From Porphyridium purpureum (Eukaryota > Rhodophyta > Bangiophyceae > Porphyridiales > Porphyridiaceae): 64,000 nucleotides of DNA. The DNA lies in contig VRMN01000005.1 in the NCBI GenBank assembly GCA_008690995.1, positions 124,001 to 188,000 on the forward strand, given 5' to 3'. A model generated the notes under the pieces. That model was not told the origin of the DNA and searched no databases. It worked only from the letters and a program-made list of their open reading frames with translations. The position numbers were made by a program, and so were the translations under genes. The number at the start of each line of letters is the position of its first letter. The first letter of the stretch is position 1. Shown here piece by piece: positions 36,907 through 44,738 of this stretch.

Positions 36907-37088
36907 TCGTGAGGGGCTGCCATGAGAAAGCCCCGATGGATATGCACGCCTCGCGAATGAGCAGGAGAAAGATGCCGTGATACTTGATACAGTGAGATTG
37001 ATAGTGTATTCCGTAAGAGGATCAGGAAGTCAGCAAGGAAAACGTAAAGGAAAATTATCGACCCGCAGATTTAGCCCGTGCCTAAGGA
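36907..37088. other. Convergent 3' intergenic region
   Basis: 182 bp between the importin alpha and NF-YC stops. Nothing else recognised. Confidence 0.4.
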
Positions 37089-37910
37089 TCACTGCGGCGG
37101 CGGCGGATGGTAAGGGTTTGCTTGCATGCGCGACTGCTGTGCATAAGTGGATGGGACTGTGCCGCCCTGCTGGAACTGCTGCTGTTGCTGCTGCTGTTGT
37201 TGTTGGTGGTGCTGCGGCTGTGAGTGCTGAGTTGCGTATCCGGCGGCCGGGTTTGATCCGTATGCGCCAGCCGGCGTCGTCCAGACCGCCCCCTGTGCGT
37301 GCGTTGGCACTTGTTGCTGCTGCTGATACATGGCGGCAAACTGAGGGTCGTACAGCGAGCCTGCAGGCATGTGCGAAGGCATGCCTGCGTGTTGCTGCAT
37401 GCTATAGTATTGCACGTTGTGGGCGTTTGCGTCGCCTGCGGCACCTGTCGAGAGCCGCGCCGATTCCTCCTTCTTTACGGTGCCTGCCGCGTCCTCGCGT
37501 GGCACGATGTCAATCAAAAAGTCAAAGATGTCGGTCTTTTGGATTGCGAGCGCGATATCCGAGCGCTGCAATGTTCTTCTCTTTGCCTCTTCGGTCTGAG
37601 CCCACGCGCGCAGCGTGAGTTCCACAATGAACATCTCACACGCCTTGGCAAAGAGCACGGGCGCCTCGGCGGAAATCATGCGCACATCCTCGTCGGACTT
37701 CATAATCTTCTTGATCCGCGCCAAGGGCAGCGTGTGGTTCTTGACGTCGGTCACGAGCGCGGCCTCGTCGCGCTGCTGGTCCCAAAACTTCTTCAGCTCG
37801 ATCTCCAGATTCTGCATGCTCTGCTGCATGTGCAGCTGATGCGCGGCGTCATCCCCATCTTCGCCGGCGTCGCCTCCGTATCCACTTCCCCCGACGTACT
37901 CGTCCGCCAT
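37089..37910 (-). CDS. NFYC: NF-Y transcription factor subunit C
   Basis: 273 residues with the ATG at 37910 ([16 protein letters not shown]), chosen because the longer open frame starts only at a TTG. Histone-fold domain at about 36-140: [77 protein letters not shown]. This is nearly identical to the plant and animal NF-YC core. It dimerises with NF-YB, then recruits NF-YA to bind CCAAT boxes. The C-terminal 130 residues are Gln/Tyr/Ala/Pro-rich with a polyQ run, a typical activation domain. Two CCAAT motifs lie upstream (separate entry). Confidence 0.95.
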   Translation of the reverse strand: MADEYVGGSGYGGDAGEDGDDAAHQLHMQQSMQNLEIELKKFWDQQRDEAALVTDVKNHTLPLARIKKIMKSDEDVRMISAEAPVLFAKACEMFIVELTLRAWAQTEEAKRRTLQRSDIALAIQKTDIFDFLIDIVPREDAAGTVKKEESARLSTGAAGDANAHNVQYYSMQQHAGMPSHMPAGSLYDPQFAAMYQQQQQVPTHAQGAVWTTPAGAYGSNPAAGYATQHSQPQHHQQQQQQQQQQFQQGGTVPSTYAQQSRMQANPYHPPPPQ

Positions 37911-39166
37911 ACCTGAGTGCCCCCACCACTGGCCCTTCCTCTGCGCTCGCAAGCCTCCGCTGCTTGCCCCTTCCTCCTCATGAACCACACGCCCCACACC
38001 CCCCTTCTCCAACAACGCCTTTCTATCGCCTTCAACTTCCCATGACCAACCTTTATCCCCCCCTCCCCCCTTTCTCTTCAGCCGCAACTTTGTGTTCGTC
38101 TTTCACGTCGCTCATAAACCAATAAGCCAAGGCTGTCAGATTCGCGGCCAAATGATTGGTCGCTGGCGTTTTCATATCAAAACACGCGCGTGTTTCCATT
38201 AGCGTGGAAGGCGCCACCCACTGAACACGCTGAACACACTGAACGTCCGGATAGTACAGTGGACTGAACTTTGGTGTGACGCGGGGTTCTGTTGGTGCGG
38301 CTGGGCTGGACGCCCTGGCACTGGGCGAGAAAACACTGTTGGATGAACGGTGAGCGACAGAGGGGGAGAATGGTGGATGGGTAGTAGGCACGGGGAGTTT
38401 GTACCGCCAGGGAGCAAGGTTGTTGAGAAGGTCGTGGCGGTGAGAAATGGGTCGCCATGGGTTACCCGGTCTGCGCCATAGACCATCCGCCGTGATGAAC
38501 GGGGGTTCGGTGTGAGAATCGCCAAGGCCAGCCATCACACGCGACCGCCGACCTGGCAGTGCGAGCGCGCGGGCCGGCGTGCGAGCAGTGCGGTGCGCCG
38601 ACGGTGGCGACGCGCGAACGCCTCGTCGTGCAGCCCCGACGGGATGTTCCTACGCCATGTCCGCGCGGCGCGGCAATCAGACGGAGACGCGCGCGTGCCA
38701 CCCGCTCCCGCAGGTGCGGCTGTAGCGCGAGGGTGACGGTGTTCCCGTTTCACGGCGACGAAACGAGCCACACTGCATGCTGCGGGTCGGCCACACTGCA
38801 GTGCGCGAGCGCGAGCGCCGGCGCGCGCGGCGTGTCTGTGCTTTGCGTTTGGTCGTGTTTTATGGGAGACGGCGTGCGCCGCGCTCGTGCGTGTTTTTGG
38901 CCCGGATTGTTCGGGGCCTGACGCGTCAAGACGCACGCGTCGTAGCGCGTCGCAGTGGAGCAAGACGAGGCGGTGGAGTACGCGTTGGAAGAGACTGCAC
39001 AAACACACTGAGAGGAACGCGTGCACGCGCGCGCGCGTGAGCACGGTCTAGGCTGTTCGTGCATGCATGCATGCATCGCTGACGTGTTGTGTGTGGTGGG
39101 AGCACGCTGGCGGACGCGGGGGGCAGTGCACGCGCCCGGTGGTACGTGAATGGTGGATGCTGCGTC
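37911..39166. other. 1.26-kb divergent intergenic region
   Basis: Between NF-YC and the CDCA7-like gene. Contains CCAAT and ATTGG motifs at 38119-38159, a triplicated ctgaacac-like direct repeat at 38221-38245, GTACAG at 38254-38259 and four GCAT units at 39061-39076. The right half is rich in CG dinucleotides. Frames of 100-170 codons are Arg/Ala-rich and unsupported. Confidence 0.5.
38119..38159. promoter_or_regulatory. Paired CCAAT boxes upstream of NF-YC
   Basis: CCAAT at 38119-38123 and its complement ATTGG at 38155-38159, about 210 and 245 bp upstream of the NF-YC ATG and 36 bp apart. CCAAT is the known target of NF-Y, so autoregulation is possible. Confidence 0.4.
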
Positions 39167-41254
39167 ATGGAGCAAAAGAGAACTGAGCGGGAGACGCGCG
39201 GCAAGCGGCCTCCGAAGAGGAAGGACAGCATAAAAGTGCATGAACGCGACCGCGTAGATGATCAGCGCCAGGTAGGGTCCGAGCTGAGAGGTGTAATTGA
39301 GTTTCTGGGGAGTATGCAGAACCGAGTGCCGGACGGTCCGCCACGCGAACAGCTAGCTGAAGCAGTGCGTACACTGGAGACTGTGCAGTCAGGAATACGT
39401 GCACCGGAGCTTGCCGGGCATGCATCTTCGACTCCCGAGTTTGCATACCATGCGCCTTCGCCTGTGCGAGCGAAAAAGCAGCAGGACGAACAGGAATCTT
39501 TTCATGTGCTGCACGAGCCTTTGCAAGAGCCTTGCTCTGGTGAGAGTGGAAAGCGCCTGCAGCACGTGAACAGTTTGAAGCGTGTTCTAGATGCGACGCA
39601 CGAGACTGCTGTGGAAAAGCCGGACTTTGAGCGCGAGCGTCCAAATGATGCCTCCACGTGGCAAGCGCATGGTGCTGGACCAACCATATTTCAGTCGCCG
39701 CTGGCGAAGATGCAGCCGGTAGTGGCGTCTAGCAAGGACTCTGAACCGCGGACGCCTTCCGCGGTGCGCCTTGCAAGGCATGACGCGAGACCACAGGAGC
39801 TGAATCGGACGCCTGCATCACAATTGACAGAGATTTCACCCGAGACGCCCTCTCATCCGGATCGGACGCCGTGGCGCGAATATCCAGTTGAATCGCTTAC
39901 GTCGCCGCTGAACATGGACCTCTCAACACACGTGGTGCTGTTGCAGGCACGCTCGGTGTCTCGTCAACCCTTGAATATTGCGCACGCATCCAACCAGACC
40001 CTTGCATCGCAAATTTCGACCGATGCTTCGCTAGAAAAACCTGAAGCTTGCGATCAGGGGTACTTACGCTTGCAGCGAGTTCAAGCGATGCCACATCCAC
40101 ACCAGCCGGAAATGGACGAAGCTGGTAGGACAGAAGCCATCGCGCCATTGCGAGATTCTGAACTGGAGCCGGAGGAATTTTACCTCGTCGTAGATCGACC
40201 GTGGCAGCCTCACGATGCGTCGGTGCATCCTCATCTTGCGCCATCTTCTTCGCAGCGGGACGAAACTAGCACTGGATTGATAGAACAGATCCCCACAGCT
40301 GCGTTTGGGTCTGTAGACCAGTCGAACGTCGTGGTACTGGAGCCACCCAACGTAGCTGCGGATCCCGTGCAATCAGACGTGGCGTCCGGACTACCGGGTC
40401 AGACTCTCGGCGGCCCAGATTTGTCACCACGCGCGGACGCGGACGAGGAAGGGCAAGGCACTGTTCGTGCGGCTAATATTCGTAATGTTCTGATCCGCGC
40501 ATGCGGTGGAGGATTGATTGCGGGCGAAGAGAAAGAGAATCTTGACGCGTCTGGAGCGAGACCACAGAACCGATCGAATCCGTCGATGAGGCGCCGTGTG
40601 GATCGTCCAGCGCTTTCAATTTTGCCGCGAGCAGCTGCATCCACGCGGTCTTCGCTAGGAAGCGCACGTGATCGGACCACAAACGCACATCTCACACGCT
40701 CGCTTGGGTTCGGCTCTGAATCAGGACCTGCCGAGCGGCAGGAGCAGAAGCGGAAACATATGTTTGCCTCAGCATCTGAATCTTGTGACGAGGATGCAGG
40801 TGAACAGCATCAGGGTGTGTCTGATCCTTCTGCAGTACAACCAGCACGCCAGTCGTCACAGGTCTTTACTCCTTCGGAGTTCTGTCACATTTGCCGACGT
40901 TCTAAATTGCGCGCGAATTTGATGCCGTGTGGCAATCTTCGTGACGGACGGTGTAAAAAGGTGCTCTGCAGTGTTTGCTTTGATCGATTTGGATGGAGCT
41001 GGAAAACAGCGTCGCGTCAAAATCGACCCTTGGCGCTCCTTTCCCAGCAGGGCGAGGTTGCCGGACAGGCCAAACGCGACCTGGCTGCCGACCGCGACTG
41101 GTGGCTGTGTTGTCATTGCATGGGCGAGTGTCCTCCGACAGCCGCATGTGCGTACTATGGAACCAAGCGGCGCAAAAAGGCTTCGTCGGATGCAGAAGAA
41201 GCAGAAGGGTCAAATGCGGTTGCCGTTGCGTCGGACAAAAAGCGCAGGCTTTGA
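39167..41254 (+). CDS. CDCA7-type (zf-4CXXC_R1) zinc-finger protein
   Basis: 695 residues with the ATG at 39167 (MEQKRTERETRGKRPPKRKD); the frame upstream begins only at a GTG. Residues 1-560 are disordered, with basic N-terminus and scattered phosphorylatable TP/SP sites. From about residue 573 a cysteine-rich domain reads FCHICRRSKLRANLMPCG, then CKKVLCSVCFDRFGWSWK, then WWLCCHCMGECPPTAACAYYG. The order CxxCR...C...C...CxxC...RFG...W.CxxCxGxC matches zf-4CXXC_R1 of CDCA7/CDCA7L and plant relatives. CDCA7 partners HELLS/DDM1 in chromatin remodelling linked to DNA methylation. The arginine after the first CxxC and the R-F-G are kept; the last cysteines differ (ECPPTAACAYYG). Confidence 0.75.
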   Translation: MEQKRTERETRGKRPPKRKDSIKVHERDRVDDQRQVGSELRGVIEFLGSMQNRVPDGPPREQLAEAVRTLETVQSGIRAPELAGHASSTPEFAYHAPSPVRAKKQQDEQESFHVLHEPLQEPCSGESGKRLQHVNSLKRVLDATHETAVEKPDFERERPNDASTWQAHGAGPTIFQSPLAKMQPVVASSKDSEPRTPSAVRLARHDARPQELNRTPASQLTEISPETPSHPDRTPWREYPVESLTSPLNMDLSTHVVLLQARSVSRQPLNIAHASNQTLASQISTDASLEKPEACDQGYLRLQRVQAMPHPHQPEMDEAGRTEAIAPLRDSELEPEEFYLVVDRPWQPHDASVHPHLAPSSSQRDETSTGLIEQIPTAAFGSVDQSNVVVLEPPNVAADPVQSDVASGLPGQTLGGPDLSPRADADEEGQGTVRAANIRNVLIRACGGGLIAGEEKENLDASGARPQNRSNPSMRRRVDRPALSILPRAAASTRSSLGSARDRTTNAHLTRSLGFGSESGPAERQEQKRKHMFASASESCDEDAGEQHQGVSDPSAVQPARQSSQVFTPSEFCHICRRSKLRANLMPCGNLRDGRCKKVLCSVCFDRFGWSWKTASRQNRPLALLSQQGEVAGQAKRDLAADRDWWLCCHCMGECPPTAACAYYGTKRRKKASSDAEEAEGSNAVAVASDKKRRL

Positions 41255-41439
41255 GCTTTATTTGGTTTTGGACATGGCCAGATGGTCTTTTGCTCTATCA
41301 GCGCTTAGCGACGACACCACGGAGAACACGGGGGCGACTGAATTGGACATATTATAGAAGGCAAAAATTACGGCCAGTTCTTCGTTTCACGGTTGCGTCA
41401 TATAGTGGTGCGCCGTTTGGACAGAACCCTTCTTGGCAA
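41255..41439. other. Convergent 3' intergenic region
   Basis: 185 bp between the CDCA7-like and DCC-family stops. Nothing recognised. Confidence 0.4.
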
Positions 41440-42069
41440 TTACTGAATGAACTGTTCGTTATAGCTGGGATGGACCAGTGTACATTCGTCGCGCTTCCCG
41501 AAGAGGGAATATCGGTTCTTCGAAAGGCCGTTCATGTATATGTAATCGCGCAGCTTCTTTGGAGTGAGCAGTGCTACAATCATTGCCAGCGCGTTCAACG
41601 GAAAGCCCAATTCCTTGCCAATAGTAAGTACTGCGTCGCTCATTATGTGAGCTGTTTTCCCATCAGCGCCAATCACCACCATGGTCGACAGATCCTCAGG
41701 ATCCCGCCCTGCTCGCACCAGAAGCGCCTGCCCGGCTGTACTTTGCAGAGCAGCATATCTAAACTTACGCTGTCGGTCCAGACGCAGGGTGGCGGCCACG
41801 CCCCCGTTGCACAAGTTGCACACTCCGTCGTAGAGTACGACCGGCGTCTTGCCCACTTTGTAGCCTTTCACGCCTTCCAGATACGCATTGGCATCCTCCA
41901 GTGTCCTGACGACTGCACTTGGGGAGCGCGCCGCCGCCGCCGCCGAGCTTGTCACGGCGCTCATGCTCACCGCTCGTCTGCACACCGCAACAGTGGACGC
42001 ACGACTCACATCACGTGCCGAATTGCTGGCTGCCTGCACCGCCACATATGCAGTTTGACGCGCGGACAT
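41440..42069 (-). CDS. DCC-family thiol-disulfide oxidoreductase, organellar
   Basis: 209 residues from the ATG at 42069. The DUF393/DCC domain begins at about 75 with PVVLYDGVCNLCNGGVAATL, carrying the DxxCxxC signature, and continues with KFRYAALQSTAGQALL and the late LSKNRYSLFGKRDEC. Members are small predicted thioredoxin-like oxidoreductases of bacteria and plastid/mitochondrial lineages. The first 70 residues (MSARQTAYVAVQAASNSARD... many Ala, Ser, Arg, no acidic cluster) are an organelle presequence; there is no Phe near residue 3, so a mitochondrial location is slightly favoured over plastid. Natural substrates are not known. Confidence 0.85.
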   Translation of the reverse strand: MSARQTAYVAVQAASNSARDVSRASTVAVCRRAVSMSAVTSSAAAAARSPSAVVRTLEDANAYLEGVKGYKVGKTPVVLYDGVCNLCNGGVAATLRLDRQRKFRYAALQSTAGQALLVRAGRDPEDLSTMVVIGADGKTAHIMSDAVLTIGKELGFPLNALAMIVALLTPKKLRDYIYMNGLSKNRYSLFGKRDECTLVHPSYNEQFIQ

Positions 42070-42225
42070 GTTTCCGACTCTCTCAGCTCCTTCCCTTCTG
42101 TTCCCCCCTTACCACTCTTCGCCCTTGTCCACCACAACATTCAACCTCCAGCGTATGGGACGAAATGTGGCACTACATTGACATCTGGAATGGCATGAGC
42201 AATTGGAATTACATTTAAATGGCGC

Positions 42226-42792
42226 ATGGAATTGCCATCTTTAAATTCAGATGACGTTCGACTGCTCGCAGAAGGGGCGCGGCTGGCGCGGCTCTGTGTC
42301 GGTCGAAGGGTGGCGACCTTGTCGGCAATGGACAAAGCGCGGCGCCAAAGAAGGCCTTGGGCCTTGTTTGCCGGCATGGCGACCGTGGGCGTCATAGTGT
42401 CGCACTTTATTGCCGAGTACCGGATGCCACGTGCGCCGCCCCCCGCTCTGCCAGTGCAGCAGCAGCAGGAGCGGAGGCCGCGGCAGCTCGAGACCAGGGC
42501 TTCGTTGGAGCAAGCGGACAAGGCGGCGGCCGTGGCGGCGGACGCGGGCGCAGACTCGGCTGCTCTTACAGATACCGCGCAGCAGCAGCAGCGCGCTGAC
42601 AACATGATGCAGATGATTCTAGAAACGCGCGCGGAAGTTGCGTTGGCGGAAGCACGGAGGCGCTTGGCGGAAGCGGAGCAGGCGGGTGTTGAGGAAGCGC
42701 ACGGCACTATGGAACTCGCGGCGCCTAGTAATCGCGCCAGAGATATGCTCTTTGAATCCGACGGAAAGGTCAAGCGTCGCTTTCACTCGTGA
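42226..42792 (+). CDS. Small single-TM protein with Ala/Gln coiled-coil tail
   Basis: 188 residues from the ATG at 42226, or 154 from the in-frame ATG at 42328 (MDKARRQRRPWALFAG), which puts a TM segment (WALFAGMATVGVIVSHFIAEY) right behind a basic N-terminus, a more usual arrangement. The tail has Gln-rich pieces (QQQQER, QQQQRA) and a helical stretch MMQMILETRAEVALAEARRRLAEAEQ likely to be a coiled coil. I recognise no family. It is divergent with the DCC-family gene across 156 bp. Possibly a mitochondrial or ER membrane small protein; this is only a guess. Confidence 0.5.
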   Translation: MELPSLNSDDVRLLAEGARLARLCVGRRVATLSAMDKARRQRRPWALFAGMATVGVIVSHFIAEYRMPRAPPPALPVQQQQERRPRQLETRASLEQADKAAAVAADAGADSAALTDTAQQQQRADNMMQMILETRAEVALAEARRRLAEAEQAGVEEAHGTMELAAPSNRARDMLFESDGKVKRRFHS

Positions 42793-43820
42793 TGACGGAT
42801 CGGGCGAGCGCCCTTTTTTCATCCCCGCCGCAGATCTTTGGTCTTTTTACGTTGAGATAGCAAAGTGATGGGAGACCAACCGTGTTGAGATGGACAGGCG
42901 ACCATTGTGCTGCGTATATAAGGCGGACGACTGGGAACTGAACTAAGCGTGGACGATGTTGCAGGTGGCCGGGGCGTCGGGCTGGACGGAAGCGTAGAGG
43001 GAGCGCGGGCCGCGACCCTGAAACCCTCCAGACACCGCAACTACAAGTGAGCGCCCGCGCCGGAGCCTCCTTTTTCTCTTGTGGCTCTTTCGTCCAGGGC
43101 AGTCGGTGCGCGGCGTTTAGTGCGCGGAATAAGAGCGGATCCGTGTGGGTGGTTCGGGGCGACCGGGGCGGCAAGGGGGGGTTCGAGAAGTGGGAGGGGG
43201 TGTCTAGACGTTTCGTGCCTGCACGCGCTGGATGCTGTGGTGCCACGTTACTCGGTTTACTACGACGAGTGCCTTTACTGCGACCGGCAGCAGCACAGAA
43301 AGCAAGGCGACACGCCTTGGCCTGCACGCGGCAAATCCGCGCGCGGTGTGGAGCGATTGCCAAGCGCGTGCAGTCAACAAACGCGTCACCGCACTCACTC
43401 GGACGCGCGTATGAGGAATCGAGTGCGGCGCAAGTAAGTGCGGTTGGGCGCGTTGCATCCACAGCATTGGGAACTCGGATGGTCTTCGTGTAGAGCGCGT
43501 TCTTTCGATGCGTGGCGACCAAGATTTATCGCGGCGGCTGGGGTGGACTATAAGAAAGCGACGCGGCGTCAAGGTGATCGTTGAGGCGTTTTGTATCAGG
43601 TGATAGGCGGGTCTGTGGGTGGGGTGTGTGTGTGTGTGTGTGTGACGTGGGACGAAACGAGAAGGACTTTGGAGCAGAGTGGAAGAGGAAGAAGAAATAG
43701 GCGGGACTCGCGCAGTGGTGGAGAGAGCAGGTGCTGGTCGTTGCCGGCGAATGATATTGGTGGCGTGGACGTGGCGGTCCCGAGCTGAGCGAGGTGTGGA
43801 GCAGGCACACGCGCGGAAGA
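42793..43820. other. 1.0-kb intergenic region with TATA box
   Basis: Between the small TM protein and the SAP30-like gene. Has a clear TATATAAG at 42915-42922 not followed by any convincing coding region (first ATG at 42956 gives 13 codons), and a TG microsatellite at 43625-43644. A 250-codon minus-strand frame and a 148-codon plus-strand frame over it start at TTG and GTG and show no domain. Confidence 0.5.
42915..42922 (+). promoter_or_regulatory. TATA box without an evident gene
   Basis: TATATAAG, the clearest TATA box noticed in the window. It lies about 900 bp upstream of the SAP30-like ATG, too far for a simple promoter unless the 5' UTR is long or spliced. Confidence 0.4.
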
Positions 43821-44516
43821 ATGCTGGAGAGCTGCGCGCTCTTGGCGCCCGGCACGCGCGTCAGAATAACGGGGAATAACCGCACGCGGAAGGAAATCGT
43901 GGAGACCGAGGGCAGTGTGGTTTCGAGCGCGGCGCTAGGAGGCTGGCACACCGTGCGCTGCACAGTGAATGAGCGTACGGGACTCTTTCGCGTGCAGCGA
44001 AACGCCCTAGAAGTGCTGGACACCGTCGAGTCGGACGCGTTTCTTCAGCAAGTGCCGCGCGAGGCGGCTGGTGCGCGCGCGTCGGACCAGTGCTCGCGCG
44101 CTCTAGGCACGCTCAAATATAGCACCCTGCGAAGGTACAGGCAGGCCTTTGGTCTCAGAATCCAGAAGCAGCACACAAAGGACGAGCTCCTGGGTGTTGT
44201 AAGATCTCATTTTGCGAGCTGGAAGATCGCGAGCGAGGACGACGTCATCCGCTCCTTTGTGCGCTCCGTGACCAAGCGCGAGCTGTCAATGCCGTGGGGT
44301 CGTACGCTTGCGAAGAAGAAGACTGATAACAGCGCCCGCGATGTCACCAAACCAGAGGGCCCTGAGAGTGGAGGGCACGAGAAGGAAGTTCGCGAGTTTG
44401 GCTCTCCGATGACCACGATCACGTCCGCATCGGAGGGCTGCTGGTCAGCCCCTCTTAGTGAGGCGCCGTTTCTGACAGTCATGGATGAAGGCGTATCGGA
44501 GCATGAACTCATTTGA
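43821..44516 (+). CDS. SAP30-like Sin3-binding protein
   Basis: 231 residues with the ATG at 43821 (MLESCALLAPG); the longer frame begins at a GTG. Residues about 97-153 match the SAP30 Sin3-binding domain: LKYSTLRRYRQAFGLRI, KDELLGVVRSHFASWKI, DVIRSFVRSVTKREL (compare LRRYRKHFKL...LVEIVGCHF). SAP30 helps tether HDAC complexes to the PAH3 region of Sin3 for transcriptional repression. The N-terminal 70 residues (GTRVRITGNN...ALGGWHTVRC...RVQRNALEVL) form a small KOW/SH3-like beta module similar in pattern to one in plant SAP30-related proteins. The C-terminus is disordered. Confidence 0.75.
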   Translation: MLESCALLAPGTRVRITGNNRTRKEIVETEGSVVSSAALGGWHTVRCTVNERTGLFRVQRNALEVLDTVESDAFLQQVPREAAGARASDQCSRALGTLKYSTLRRYRQAFGLRIQKQHTKDELLGVVRSHFASWKIASEDDVIRSFVRSVTKRELSMPWGRTLAKKKTDNSARDVTKPEGPESGGHEKEVREFGSPMTTITSASEGCWSAPLSEAPFLTVMDEGVSEHELI

Positions 44517-44738
44517 CCTTGGCGGTAAAGCATTGGGGTGGTTGTGAACACCGCCAATCCGTAATTCAGTGCAAAATGCTTGAGTGTATGAATGAGCGAG
44601 CAGATGGCGAAGGGCAATCAAGGAAGGAACCGACTCTGTCGGATTGTAAAAACTATGTAAGGATTGAAGCGAGAAACGTGTAGCCCACTATGTAAAAGAG
44701 ATCTCCCATTTTTTCTTTCTCTTAACAATGTGCGGAAC
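44517..44738. other. Convergent 3' intergenic region
   Basis: About 220 bp between the SAP30-like and adenylate kinase stops, with T-rich tract near 44708. Nothing else recognised. Confidence 0.4.

Noticed and set aside
42770-43522. 250-codon minus-strand frame
   Set aside because: Starts at TTG, has no internal ATG, is Arg/Pro/Ala-rich and has no motif.
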